A program made the translations under genes and the position numbers. A DNA stretch of 64,000 bases from Lachnospiraceae bacterium (GTDB taxonomy: Bacteria; Bacillota_A; Clostridia; Lachnospirales; Lachnospiraceae). The notes under the pieces are model-generated. The model searched no databases. It was not told where the DNA came from and saw only the letters and a list, made by a program, of their open reading frames with translations. Location: positions 1 to 64,000 of the forward strand of contig JAFOYH010000045.1 in the NCBI GenBank assembly GCA_017391465.1, read 5' to 3'. Position 1 is the first letter of the stretch; every line of letters begins with the position of its first letter. Below, piece by piece: positions 1 through 8,996 of this stretch.

Positions 1-723
1 GGTAATGAAATCTCAATGATCTTTCAGGAACCGATGACTTCTTTGAATCCGATCATCAAATGTGGAAAGCAGATTGCAGAATCCTTAAGGCTTCATCGAG
101 GCATGAAGAAAAAAGAAGCCATGGAAGAAGCGATTCGTATGATGCGTGCTGTAGGTATTGCCAATCCGGAGGTTCGAGCACATGAATATCCGCATCAGAT
201 GTCTGGAGGTATGCGTCAGCGTGTGATGATTGCCATGGCACTTGCCTGTCAGCCGCAGATTTTGATTGCAGATGAGCCGACAACGGCTTTAGACGTGACG
301 ATTCAGGCACAGATCCTGGATTTGATTCGTGATTTGAACGAATCGATGGGAACTTCCGTTTTATTTATTACTCATGACCTTGGTGTTGTCAGTGAACTGT
401 GTGATACAGTTATTGTTATGTATACAGGTCATATCGTTGAAAAAGCACCGGTTCGAGAGTTGTTTAAGGATCCGAAACATCCATATACCATTGGACTTAT
501 GAATGCGATTCCTAAGATCACAAAAGACCGACCACCGCTTCAGACGATCGATGGTGTGGTTCCTAATCCGACAGAGCGCATTTATGGTTGTACATTCTGG
601 CCAAGATGTCCGCATGCGACGGAGAAATGCAAACAGGATAAACCACCAATTATTAAGATTTCCGATGAACGTCAGGTTCGTTGCTGGCTATATGCAGATT
701 CGGAAGAAAGTAAGGAGGTTTAG
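1..723 (+). CDS. dppD: Peptide ABC transporter ATP-binding protein (DppD/OppD), 5'-truncated by window
   Basis: This is one of the two ATPases that power a dipeptide/oligopeptide importer at the inner face of the membrane. The reading frame is open to base 1, so the N-terminus and Walker A lie outside the window. Visible are the Q-loop (MIFQEP at base 16), the ABC signature MSGGMRQR, Walker [13 protein letters not shown] and the H-loop FITHDLG. The tail carries the oligopeptide-transporter cysteine cluster (CTFWPRCP, then a further Cys), which in some family members binds an iron-sulfur cluster. It is followed 3 bp later by the partner ATPase and then by the receptor and both permeases, so it belongs to one dpp/opp operon. 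Whether it takes dipeptides or longer peptides cannot be read from sequence. Confidence 0.95.
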   Translation, partial: GNEISMIFQEPMTSLNPIIKCGKQIAESLRLHRGMKKKEAMEEAIRMMRAVGIANPEVRAHEYPHQMSGGMRQRVMIAMALACQPQILIADEPTTALDVTIQAQILDLIRDLNESMGTSVLFITHDLGVVSELCDTVIVMYTGHIVEKAPVRELFKDPKHPYTIGLMNAIPKITKDRPPLQTIDGVVPNPTERIYGCTFWPRCPHATEKCKQDKPPIIKISDERQVRCWLYADSEESKEV

Positions 724-726
724 CCG

Positions 727-1692
727 ATGTCTGTCAATGAAAAAGAAGTATTGGTCAAAGCCGATCATGTAAAAGTTTATTTTAAGGGTAAGAATAAAAA
801 GTCTGGTGCTGTTAAAGCTGTTGATGATATTACATTTGATATTATGAAAGGTGAAACATTTGGTGTTGTTGGTGAGAGTGGCTGTGGTAAGAGTACACTC
901 GGACGCACACTTGTAAGACTTCAAAAACCGACCGAAGGTCATATTTATCTGGAGGGAAAAGATATTTCTAATATGAAAGGTTCTGACTTAAAGCAAATGC
1001 GTAAGTCGGCTCAGATTATATTTCAGGATCCATCGGCCTGCCTGAATCCAAGACGTACGGTCAAACAGATTTTGATGGAACCATTTGAGATTCATGGCAT
1101 GAAAGGACAGATTGATGTAGAAAAAAGAATTTTGGAACTTTTGCATCTTGTTGGCCTGGATACTTATCATCTCAGCCGATATCCACATGAATTATCCGGC
1201 GGTCAGAAACAGCGTATTGGTATTGCACGAGCTTTGGCACTTGAACCAAAGATTATTATCTGTGATGAAGCCGTTTCTGCATTGGATGTTTCTGTGCAGG
1301 CTCAGGTATTGAATCTTTTGCAGGAATTAAAAGAAAAACTTGGACTGACTTATTTCTTTATTTCACACAACTTGAATGTTGTGTATCAGGTCAGTGATCG
1401 AGTGGGTGTCATGTATCTTGGACGTATGGTTGAGATTGCGGACTATGATCAGCTCTATGAAAAACGTTATCATCCATATACGGAAGCGTTGCTTTCAGCG
1501 ATTCCGCAGGTGGATCAGGAAGAACATATTGAACGTATTCATTTGGAAGGTGAAGTTCCAAATCCGTCCAATCCGCCTTCCGGATGTCATTTTCATACAC
1601 GTTGTCCGAAAGCCTGTGATAAGTGCCGGACAGATATACCGGAATTAAAAGAAATTGAAACAGGTCATTTTGTAGCCTGTCATCTTTATTAA
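727..1692 (+). CDS. dppF: Peptide ABC transporter ATP-binding protein (DppF/OppF)
   Basis: This is the second ATPase of the peptide importer, 321 aa, normal length for the family. Walker A GESGCGKST lies at residues 49-57, the signature LSGGQKQR near 156-163, Walker B IIICDE near 176-181 and the H-loop SHNLN after it. The C-terminal oligopeptide-transporter extension has four cysteines (GCHFHTRCP, KACDKC and a late Cys), as in its partner. The ATG has AAGGAGG at 713-719, overlapping the end of the upstream ATPase gene, so the two are translationally linked. A weak hairpin (about 1702-1726, GAGAT/ATCTC and ACC/GGT arms) sits between this gene and the receptor gene. Confidence 0.96.
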   Translation: MSVNEKEVLVKADHVKVYFKGKNKKSGAVKAVDDITFDIMKGETFGVVGESGCGKSTLGRTLVRLQKPTEGHIYLEGKDISNMKGSDLKQMRKSAQIIFQDPSACLNPRRTVKQILMEPFEIHGMKGQIDVEKRILELLHLVGLDTYHLSRYPHELSGGQKQRIGIARALALEPKIIICDEAVSALDVSVQAQVLNLLQELKEKLGLTYFFISHNLNVVYQVSDRVGVMYLGRMVEIADYDQLYEKRYHPYTEALLSAIPQVDQEEHIERIHLEGEVPNPSNPPSGCHFHTRCPKACDKCRTDIPELKEIETGHFVACHLY

Positions 1693-1750
1693 ATTATTCA
1701 GGAGATTTTACCGATTTTGGTATCTCAATAGATTCTAGGAGGAATAAGTT

Positions 1751-3367
1751 ATGAAAAAAAGACTTTTAGCTTTGGCATTAAGCCTGGTTATGGTTGCCTC
1801 TTGCGTAGCTTGCGGTGGTAGCGACAAAGAGACAAAAACAGCAGAAAACACAACAAATGCAACAGAAGAAGCAGGTTCTAATACAGTCGTTGTTGCAATG
1901 GGTGGCGGATTTTCTACATTAGATCCGGGATATGTTTATGAAAAATATCCACCAGTTGTAATTACAGCTTGTTATGAAAATCTTTTCAAATTCTATGGGG
2001 ATAGTGAACCAATGCCATGTCTGGCAGATACATATGAATTTGGCAATGAAGGTTTGACATTAACTGTAACACTTAAAGATGCCACATTTGCAAGCGGCAA
2101 TCCTGTGACATCTGCAGACGTTGCATTCAGTATCAATCGTACAAAAAATCTTCAGGGAAATCCATCTTTTATCTGTGATACAATTGAAAGTATTGAAACT
2201 CCAGATGAAAAAACTGTTGTATTTCATCTGACACAGCCGGATAGTGCGATTCTTTCAAAACTTACATATAGTGCACTTGCAATTCTTGACAGTGAGACTG
2301 TTAAGGCCAATGGCGGTACAGATGCAGAAGATGCAGCAACATCAGATACAGCACAGAACTACCTGAATACAACAAGTGCAGGTTCCGGTATGTATGTGAT
2401 GACAAGCTATATCCCGGATTCTGAAATCGTTCTCGAAAAGAATCCAAATTACTGGGGTGAAGCAACAAATGTAGATAAATATATTATCAAGATTCAGCCG
2501 GATGCAAATGCTCAGATGATGGGCTTATCTACAGGCGATATTGATGTGGCACTTAATATGACAGATGATACAATGGCAGAACTTGCCAGTGAAGATAGTG
2601 TTGAAATGATCAATTCTGCAACAAAAACTGTCGGATTTGTCATGATGAACATGGATGAAGCTATTGGCGGTCCTGTTGCAGATCCGCTTGTACAGGATGC
2701 GATTCGTAAAGCACTCGATTATGAAGGATTCCAGATTATCTGCGGTGAAGGTACAATTACGCCTTACTCGGTTATTCAGGATGGCTTTGTAGGTGCAAAA
2801 GGTGAAAGAGCAGCAGATTATAAGAATATCGATGAAGCAAAAGAACTTCTTAAAGAAGCCGGTTATGAAAATGGATTCGATATTGATCTTACTGTATGTG
2901 ACCTCGATATGGAAGGTATCCTTTTAACAGACCTTGCTCAGAAAGTAAAAGATGACCTTTCTCAGATTGGTATCAAATGTAATATCGTTTCTCAGCCTTG
3001 GGCAGCAGGTTATGGTGATGCTTACCGTGATGGTACATTAGGATTGACTGTAATGTACTGGGGTATTGATTACAACGATCCAAACGTACAGCTCGAATTC
3101 TTACCAGGTTACACAGTTGGTTTAAGAGCTGGATGGCAGACAGAAATGAATGCAGATCTTGCAGCATTATATCAGGAAGCAATGGCAGCAACAGAAAGTG
3201 AAGCACGTGTAGCTGTTCTTGAACAGATTCAGGATGCTATGTATGAAGATGGTCCATTTATCTTCTTCGCACAGGCTCCGGCACACATCGGTTACAACGT
3301 AAGACTTACAGGCGTTGATATCTCCGATCCATATGCTTTAGACTTGACTTTAATCAATGTGAAATAA
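1751..3367 (+). CDS. dppA: Peptide ABC transporter substrate-binding lipoprotein (SBP family 5)
   Basis: This is the extracellular receptor that captures peptides and delivers them to the permeases. The 538-aa protein begins with a lipoprotein signal: a basic start, a hydrophobic stretch and the lipobox VASC with Cys18, followed by a Thr/Glu-rich linker. The body has family 5 hallmarks such as LTVTLKDATFASGNPVTSADVAFS and later LEKNPNYWG. The start is set by AGGAGG at 1737-1742. It is followed by a stable hairpin at 3391-3427 before the permease genes, an arrangement often used to keep receptor mRNA more abundant than permease mRNA. The ligand is not predictable; a dipeptide or oligopeptide is likely from the ATPase and permease types. 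Confidence 0.95.
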   Translation: MKKRLLALALSLVMVASCVACGGSDKETKTAENTTNATEEAGSNTVVVAMGGGFSTLDPGYVYEKYPPVVITACYENLFKFYGDSEPMPCLADTYEFGNEGLTLTVTLKDATFASGNPVTSADVAFSINRTKNLQGNPSFICDTIESIETPDEKTVVFHLTQPDSAILSKLTYSALAILDSETVKANGGTDAEDAATSDTAQNYLNTTSAGSGMYVMTSYIPDSEIVLEKNPNYWGEATNVDKYIIKIQPDANAQMMGLSTGDIDVALNMTDDTMAELASEDSVEMINSATKTVGFVMMNMDEAIGGPVADPLVQDAIRKALDYEGFQIICGEGTITPYSVIQDGFVGAKGERAADYKNIDEAKELLKEAGYENGFDIDLTVCDLDMEGILLTDLAQKVKDDLSQIGIKCNIVSQPWAAGYGDAYRDGTLGLTVMYWGIDYNDPNVQLEFLPGYTVGLRAGWQTEMNADLAALYQEAMAATESEARVAVLEQIQDAMYEDGPFIFFAQAPAHIGYNVRLTGVDISDPYALDLTLINVK

Positions 3368-3390
3368 ATAGTTTATTAAAATTGCTTATG

Positions 3391-3427
3391 TTCGCTGGGG
3401 GCAGATTTCGAATCGGTCCCTGGCGAA
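3391..3427 (+). other. Intercistronic hairpin between receptor and permease genes
   Basis: Arms TTCGCTGGGGGC (3391-3402) and GTCCCTGGCGAA (3416-3427) pair over 12 bp, counting G-U pairs, and the loop can add GATT/AATC. No T-tract follows, so it is not a classic terminator. A second inverted repeat (ACAGAAAT near 3438 and ATTTCTGT near 3504) encloses the rest of this 197-bp gap. The likely role is 3' protection of the upstream receptor message or partial attenuation of the permease genes; that role is inferred. Confidence 0.55.
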
Positions 3428-3564
3428 ATTATAAAAAACAGAAATGAACGTGAAGTTTTATTTGAAAGCCAATGATAGGTATTTTAAATGAAGCCTGACG
3501 TAAATTTCTGTTTTATCACAGCATGGTAGAACACAAATGAAAAATAAGGGGAAAGAGGTGTCGT

Positions 3565-4584
3565 ATGGAACGGCTTAAATTTATAGGAAAGCGTCTCATC
3601 TATCTCGTAATCATGTTGTTTGGTGTGGCAACACTGGTATTTATATTAACGAAAATGATTCCGGGAGATCCGGTAACTGCGAATCTGAGTCAACGAGCAC
3701 TCAGCGATCCGGAGATTGTTGAAGCATATAAGGCAAAACACGGTTTGGATGAACCGCTGTATATACAATATGTTTTGTACATCAAGAATTTGTTCCATTT
3801 TGATCTTGGAACATCCATTCGTACAAATACGCCGGTATTGGATGAATTGGCAAGATGCTATCCGGCAACCATTGAACTGGCATTATTTGCCATTGTGGTG
3901 GCGGCAATTTTGGGTATATTGTTTGGTATTATTTCAGCAATCCGAAGAAACAGTATCATTGATCAGGCAGTACGTGCCATATCGGTAACCGGTGTAAGCA
4001 TACCAAGTTTTTGGTTTGCTCTGTTGGTATTGTTTGTATTTTATTATAAGTTGAAGATTTTACCTGGACCTGGGCGCTTAAGTACGATATTTTCTGCGCC
4101 GGAAACAGTGACAGGTCTTTATGTGATCGACAGCCTGATCGAAGGGGACATTCCGAAGGCGATCGATGCGCTTAGACATCTGATTTTACCGGGATGTGTA
4201 TTGGCTGCATTTACAATGGGTTTGATCACACGTACAACACGATCCAATCTTTTGGATGTTATGTCCACAGATTATATTCGTACAGCACGTGCCAAAGGTT
4301 TGAGCAGAACAAAATTAATCCTGAAACATGCCCTGGGCAATGCTTTGATTCCCGTGCTGACGGTCATTGGCCTTGGTCTTGGAAATCTCCTCGGGGGCAT
4401 GGTTTTGGTTGAAACAATTTTTGGCTGGCCAGGTGTTGGTCAGTATGCATACCAGTCTGTATTATCTGCAGATTATCCGGCAATTATTGGTGTTGCACTT
4501 CTGATTGCATTAAATTATATGGTGATTAATACGGTTGTGGATATTCTCTATGGTATTATTGATCCGAGAGTGAGGTGCAGTTAA
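3565..4584 (+). CDS. dppB: Peptide ABC transporter permease (DppB/OppB)
   Basis: This is an inner-membrane channel subunit of the peptide importer, 339 aa. It opens with a transmembrane helix, followed by the family segment TKMIPGDPV and the usual extracytoplasmic loop. Several more helices follow, then the cytoplasmic EAA-type loop (DYIRTARAKGLSRTKLILKHALGNAL) that docks on the ATPases. The ATG lies after a GGGGAAAGAGG ribosome site. Its stop TAA (4582-4584) shares a base with the start of dppC, which points to coupled translation of the two permeases. Confidence 0.95.
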   Translation: MERLKFIGKRLIYLVIMLFGVATLVFILTKMIPGDPVTANLSQRALSDPEIVEAYKAKHGLDEPLYIQYVLYIKNLFHFDLGTSIRTNTPVLDELARCYPATIELALFAIVVAAILGILFGIISAIRRNSIIDQAVRAISVTGVSIPSFWFALLVLFVFYYKLKILPGPGRLSTIFSAPETVTGLYVIDSLIEGDIPKAIDALRHLILPGCVLAAFTMGLITRTTRSNLLDVMSTDYIRTARAKGLSRTKLILKHALGNALIPVLTVIGLGLGNLLGGMVLVETIFGWPGVGQYAYQSVLSADYPAIIGVALLIALNYMVINTVVDILYGIIDPRVRCS

Positions 4585-5420
4585 TGTTACATTCTGTAAA
4601 AAAATTATTTAAATCCAATTATTTATTTACTTTTGGTGTAATCATCTGTCTGTTTTGGATTTTTGCAGCTATTCTTGCACCGATTATTGCACCGCACGAT
4701 CCGATTATTCAGGATCTGACCATTCGTTTGCAGCCGCCAAGCGGTGAACATTGGTTTGGAACAGACAATTTTGGACGTGATATTTTCAGCCGTGTTATCT
4801 TTGGCGGTCGATATTCTTTACTGGCCGGTTGTTTGACGGTTGTTATCGCGGGAGCAATTGGAACGCTTTATGGAGCCATTGCAGGCTATGTCGGTGGTAT
4901 TGTAGATACTGTCATGATGCGCGTGTCTGAAATGATCTTATCGTTTCCATCTTTGATCCTGGCGATGATTATCAATGCCGTTATGGGTTCTAACCTTTTC
5001 AATACGATGTTTGCATTGGTCATTGTTGCCTGGCCAACCTATGCGAGATTGATGCGAAGCGTTGTTCTTAGTGTAAAAGAAAATGAATATGTGGCAGCAT
5101 CTGAAGCACTTGGAGCATCCAGATTGCGAATTTTGATGAAAGAGATTATTCCGAACAGTATCAGTTCGGTTTTGATCATGGCGACAACGGACATCGGTAA
5201 CCAGATTTTGATGTTCTCAACATTGAGTTTCCTTGGTCTTGGTTCGGCACCCCCAACACCGGAATGGGGCATGATGGTATCGGATGGTGTGGATTATTTT
5301 AACAAGTTCTGGGTGGCAGGATTTCCTGGCTTGGCTATTTTTACAATGGCTGTAGGAGCAAACTTTATTGGAGATGGTTTACGTGACCTGTTAGATCCAA
5401 AATTAAGAAAACAATTTTAA
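4584..5420 (+). CDS. dppC: Peptide ABC transporter permease (DppC/OppC)
   Basis: This is the second channel subunit, 278 aa from the ATG at 4584. A GTG at 4575 is in frame, but the GAGGTG ribosome site at 4572-4577 is well placed only for the ATG, which overlaps the dppB stop as TAATG. The N-terminal helix and the segment LQPPSGEHWFGTDNFGRDIFSRV are typical of OppC. The EAA loop is ENEYVAASEALGASRLRILM. It is the last gene of the operon and is followed by a terminator at 5430-5457. Confidence 0.95.
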   Translation: MLHSVKKLFKSNYLFTFGVIICLFWIFAAILAPIIAPHDPIIQDLTIRLQPPSGEHWFGTDNFGRDIFSRVIFGGRYSLLAGCLTVVIAGAIGTLYGAIAGYVGGIVDTVMMRVSEMILSFPSLILAMIINAVMGSNLFNTMFALVIVAWPTYARLMRSVVLSVKENEYVAASEALGASRLRILMKEIIPNSISSVLIMATTDIGNQILMFSTLSFLGLGSAPPTPEWGMMVSDGVDYFNKFWVAGFPGLAIFTMAVGANFIGDGLRDLLDPKLRKQF

Positions 5421-5429
5421 TTCATATGC

Positions 5430-5460
5430 AGGTCCTGTAAGATTTACGGGATCTGTTTTA
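5430..5460 (+). terminator. Rho-independent terminator of the peptide transporter operon
   Basis: AGGTCCTGTAA (5430-5440) pairs with TTACGGGATCT (5444-5454) around a 3-nt loop, with two G-U pairs, and is followed by GTTTTATATT. It lies 9 bp after the dppC stop. Confidence 0.75.
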
Positions 5461-5471
5461 TATTATATAAT
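5443..5471 (+). promoter_or_regulatory. Possible sigma-A promoter of the proline peptidase gene
   Basis: A TATAAT at 5466-5471 lies 17 bp after TTTACG (5443-5448), a weak -35 that overlaps the terminator stem. It is 40 bp before the M24 peptidase start. The -10 is good and the -35 poor. Confidence 0.4.
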
Positions 5472-5511
5472 AAAAAAGACCTGAAAAAGTACTTCAGATA
5501 GGAGAATGAAT

Positions 5512-6588
5512 ATGAAAGAATCAAGAATTGAACGTGTCCTTGACACCTTAAAAGAAATGAATATATCACAGATGCTGGTTATTGATCCAATGTCCATTTA
5601 TTATATGACCGACGTGATGGTGTATCCGGGGGAACGTTTTTATGGCCTGCTTTTAAAAGCGAATAGTGAACATGTATTTTTTATTAATAAGTTATTTAAA
5701 GTGCCTGCGGATCTTGCTGTTAAACAGGTGTGGTATGATGATACGGATCCTGTAATGGATATGGTTGCAGAAGAAATGGATCCGGAATTGGTATTGGGTG
5801 TTGATAAAGATATTAAAGCACGATTTTTATTACCTTTAATGGAGAAACATGCGGCAAATGGTTTTGTAAATGCATCTTTAGCGGTTGATATGACACGTGG
5901 AACAAAGGATCTGGATGAGCAGGAGAAAATGCGTGTGGCATCCAATATAAATGATCAGGCTATGGCAAAGTTTAAAACACTGATTCATAATGGTGTATCT
6001 GAAAAAGAAGTGGCGGAAAAGATGTTGAAAGTTTATCTTGATTTAGGTGCGGATGGATTTTCTTTTGAACCGATTGTTTCTTTTGGGGCAAATGCTGCGG
6101 ATCCGCATCATATGCCGGATGACACGATTTTAAAAGAGGGAGATTGTGTACTTTTTGATGTGGGATGTATCAAAGATGGATATTGTTCCGATATGACACG
6201 TACATTTTATTATAAGTTCGTCAGTGAAGAATGTCGTAAGATTTATGATACGGTTCGTACTGCGAATGAGACAGCAGAAGCCATTGTAAAACCGGGGGTA
6301 AAACTTTGTGATCTGGATTTTGCGGCAAGAAATTTAATTGCGCAAGCGGGTTATGGTTCAAACTTTACCCATCGTCTGGGACATTTTATCGGTCTTGATG
6401 AACATGAATTTGGGGATGTGTCTGCGGTAAGTACATGGATTGCACACCCGGGAATGATCTTTTCCATTGAACCGGGAATTTATCTCGCAGGAGATACAGG
6501 GGTACGTATAGAAGATCTTGTCCTTGTCACCGAAGATGGATGTGAAGTACTCAATCATTATTCTAAGGAACTTGAAATTATTGAATAA
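5512..6588 (+). CDS. M24-family metallopeptidase, Xaa-Pro peptidase type
   Basis: A cytoplasmic peptidase expected to remove the residue preceding proline, or to cleave Xaa-Pro dipeptides; 358 aa. The N-terminal creatinase-like domain spans about residues 1-125 and the pita-bread catalytic domain the rest. All five metal ligands are visible: Asp in LFDVG, Asp in SDMTRT, His in GHFIG, Glu in SIEPG and Glu in RIED. The start is the ATG at 5512, because AGGAG at 5500-5504 is 7 bp upstream; the in-frame ATG at 5506 is too close. It sits right after the peptide importer and before a cyclophilin, which suggests use of imported proline-containing peptides. Aminopeptidase P versus prolidase cannot be separated by eye. 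Confidence 0.9.
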   Translation: MKESRIERVLDTLKEMNISQMLVIDPMSIYYMTDVMVYPGERFYGLLLKANSEHVFFINKLFKVPADLAVKQVWYDDTDPVMDMVAEEMDPELVLGVDKDIKARFLLPLMEKHAANGFVNASLAVDMTRGTKDLDEQEKMRVASNINDQAMAKFKTLIHNGVSEKEVAEKMLKVYLDLGADGFSFEPIVSFGANAADPHHMPDDTILKEGDCVLFDVGCIKDGYCSDMTRTFYYKFVSEECRKIYDTVRTANETAEAIVKPGVKLCDLDFAARNLIAQAGYGSNFTHRLGHFIGLDEHEFGDVSAVSTWIAHPGMIFSIEPGIYLAGDTGVRIEDLVLVTEDGCEVLNHYSKELEIIE

Positions 6589-6623
6589 TTATTATGAAAG
6601 ATTTGGCATAGGAGGTACAAAAT

Positions 6624-7199
6624 ATGAATCCGATTGCAACGTTATACATGGCAAATGGCAAAAAAATTGTGATTGAGTTATTGCCGGAATCGGCACCAAA
6701 TACAGTGAATAGTTTTATTTTTGCTGCAAAAGGAGGATATCTGGACAATCATATCATTGAACGTATTGTGCCTGGTAACTGGATTGACATGAGTTATACG
6801 GCATTTGGTAAAAAAGAATGTCAGTATCTTATTCCAAATGAGTTCGAACTAAATCCAGATGTGGAACCGTTGGATTCTTATCCAGGGTGTGTCTGTATGG
6901 GCGGTTACGGTGAAGCGGGACTTGCATCCTGCGAATTTTTCTTTCCACTTCGAGATTGTCCGGATCATAAAGGGATTTATCCGGTATTTGGAAAGGTTAT
7001 TGAAGGTATGGACGAAATTTACCGCCTTGAAAAAGTTGAGACAGTTCCTGTTGATTTTCCAATTGAAGGGGTAGAGGTGAATGAGCCTGTAATTCCTGAG
7101 ATGATCGAGAAGGTTGAACTTGAATTGTTTGATGTTGAATATCCGGAACCAATTCGTGTGAAGAATCCGGAAATACCGGTTTGTTGGCCGAAGTTATGA
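6624..7199 (+). CDS. Divergent cyclophilin-type peptidyl-prolyl isomerase
   Basis: A 191-aa cyclophilin fold protein, presumably cytoplasmic because no signal peptide is seen. The start IATLYMANGKKIVIELLPE and SAPNTVNSFIFAAKGGYLD match the family, as does GIYPVFGKVIEGMDEI near the end. The usual FHR-(x)n-QGGD active-site strand reads IIERIVPGNWIDMS here, so the arginine is kept but the His and the Gln-Gly-Gly are replaced. A C-terminal extension of about 50 residues rich in Pro and Glu follows the domain. Isomerase activity is therefore uncertain. It lies 35 bp after the M24 peptidase with its own GGAGG, so the two are probably co-transcribed. Confidence 0.85.
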   Translation: MNPIATLYMANGKKIVIELLPESAPNTVNSFIFAAKGGYLDNHIIERIVPGNWIDMSYTAFGKKECQYLIPNEFELNPDVEPLDSYPGCVCMGGYGEAGLASCEFFFPLRDCPDHKGIYPVFGKVIEGMDEIYRLEKVETVPVDFPIEGVEVNEPVIPEMIEKVELELFDVEYPEPIRVKNPEIPVCWPKL

Positions 7200-7236
7200 T
7201 GATAATCTGTGCAGCAAAAAAAGGAAGGTTGGTTGT

Positions 7237-8931
7237 ATGAAAAAAAGAGTAGTCTGGATAGGGCTTTTATGGATTATGATAATGATCGGAGGTTGTGGTA
7301 AAGAAGTTCCATCGGAAGTGAAAGAAGAAACAAATCAGAATGATGAATCAAAAGGTGATATTGTTGTTTTATATACGAGTGATGTTCACTGCGGTATTGA
7401 AGAAAATATAGGTTATGCCGGACTTAAAGCCTATAAAGAATGGATTGAACGAAAAACACCTTATGTGACATTGGTTGACTGTGGGGATGCGGTTCAGGGT
7501 GAAGCTATTGGCACTGTTTCGGATGGTGAATTTCTGATCGATATCATGAATGAAGTGGGATATGATCTGGCGATACTTGGTAATCATGAATTTGATTATG
7601 GTATGGAACAGACGGGTGACTTGATCGAAATGGCTAAAGCCCAGTATCTGGGATGTAATATTTCGTATACAGGTGATGGTGAAAATGAACTGGCAAATGT
7701 AAAACCTTATGAAATCATAGAGTATGGAGATACTTCCGTAGCCTTTATTGGTGTTTCTACGCCATACAGTGTGACAAGTTCTACACCAACCTATTTTATG
7801 AATGAAAACGGGGAGTATGTGTACGAATTTGCGGCTGGAGACGGAGGATCCGTTTTGTTTGAATGTGTTCAGAACAACGTGGATGAATGTCGAGAGGCAG
7901 GCGCAGACTACGTTGTTTTGCTGACTCATTTGGGAGATGGTGAAGAATCCTCACCCTATTCATCCGTTGATGTGATTCGATCCACGACAGGAATTGATGT
8001 GGTTTTAGATGGACATGCACACAGTGAAATTTCATGTCGTGTTGAAAAGAATAAAGAAGATAAAGACGTTTTGTTATCTGCGGTTGGCACAAAACTCACA
8101 AATATGGGACAACTTGTCATTACTGCAAATGGTCATATAAGCACAGGCTTGATCGATTATTATGTGGATAAAGACGAAGAAATCACAGGAATCATTGAAG
8201 AAATCACAGCAAGCTATGAAGAAGAAATGGAAAAAGTGGTTGCCAATAGTGATATTGCCTTATCCTGTTCGGATGCTGATGGCGTTCGTTTGGTACGAAA
8301 TCGTGAGACAACCATTGGCAATATGTGTGCAGATGCTTATCGTGCTATGGCCGGAACAGACATTGCATTTGTCAATGGCGGAGGCATTCGTGATGACCTT
8401 CCGGAAGGCGATATTACATATGCAGATATTATAGAGGTGCATCCATTTGGTAACACTCTCTGTGCAGTGGAAGTAACGGGACAGGAAATTATGGATTTCC
8501 TTGAACATGTCAATCAGTTTGTTCAGGCTGAAGCATCATCAGATGGTCTTGCGGTTGGTGAAGATGGAAGCTTTCAACAAGTATCCGGACTCAAATTTAC
8601 TGTAGATACATCGATTCCAAGTTCTGTTGTATTAGATGAAAATGGAATGTTTGTGTCTATTGAAGGCGAAAGACGTGTTAAAGATATTATGATATTGAAT
8701 GATTCTGGCGAATATGAGCCAATTGTAGCAGATCAGACCTATACAATGGCATCCCATAATTATCTGATCAAAGAGAGTGGTTCGGCAACAGATATGTTTT
8801 TGGACAATGTTCTTCTTATCGATGAAGGTATGATTGATTATGAGATTTTGATTAATTATATTACTGAGAATTTGAATGGCGAACTCAGTGGACTTTACAG
8901 TGAGACTGAGGGAAGAATTACAATTCAATAG
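7237..8931 (+). CDS. 5'-nucleotidase / metallophosphoesterase lipoprotein
   Basis: A surface enzyme of the 5'-nucleotidase/2',3'-cyclic phosphodiesterase family, 564 aa, expected to strip phosphate from extracellular nucleotides. The signal peptide ends in the lipobox IGGC with Cys20. The N-terminal metallophosphoesterase domain shows the metal-binding motifs (Asp-x-His in YTSDVHCG, VDCGDAVQGE, GNHEFDYG, HLGDGEE, LDGHAHSE). The C-terminal domain has TTIGNMCADAYR, NGGGIRDDLPEG and HPFGNTL, which form the substrate pocket. It follows the cyclophilin gene by 37 bp and ends at a bidirectional terminator. The exact nucleotide preference is not visible. Confidence 0.93.
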   Translation: MKKRVVWIGLLWIMIMIGGCGKEVPSEVKEETNQNDESKGDIVVLYTSDVHCGIEENIGYAGLKAYKEWIERKTPYVTLVDCGDAVQGEAIGTVSDGEFLIDIMNEVGYDLAILGNHEFDYGMEQTGDLIEMAKAQYLGCNISYTGDGENELANVKPYEIIEYGDTSVAFIGVSTPYSVTSSTPTYFMNENGEYVYEFAAGDGGSVLFECVQNNVDECREAGADYVVLLTHLGDGEESSPYSSVDVIRSTTGIDVVLDGHAHSEISCRVEKNKEDKDVLLSAVGTKLTNMGQLVITANGHISTGLIDYYVDKDEEITGIIEEITASYEEEMEKVVANSDIALSCSDADGVRLVRNRETTIGNMCADAYRAMAGTDIAFVNGGGIRDDLPEGDITYADIIEVHPFGNTLCAVEVTGQEIMDFLEHVNQFVQAEASSDGLAVGEDGSFQQVSGLKFTVDTSIPSSVVLDENGMFVSIEGERRVKDIMILNDSGEYEPIVADQTYTMASHNYLIKESGSATDMFLDNVLLIDEGMIDYEILINYITENLNGELSGLYSETEGRITIQ

Positions 8932-8945
8932 CTATGTTAGTTCAA

Positions 8946-8991
8946 GAAAAAGTTCTCAAATGCGAGTATATCCCGTATTTGAGAACTTTTT
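8946..8991. terminator. Bidirectional terminator between the 5'-nucleotidase gene and tspO
   Basis: AAAAGTTCTCAAAT at about 8948-8961 pairs with ATTTGAGAACTTTT at about 8977-8990, with A-tracts and T-tracts on both flanks. It lies between two convergent genes and can serve both strands. Confidence 0.85.
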
Positions 8992-8996
8992 GTGTA

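Noticed and set aside
7369..7929. 186-codon open frame on the minus strand inside the 5'-nucleotidase gene
   Set aside because: It lies wholly in a well-supported gene on the other strand, has no ribosome site and no recognisable motifs.
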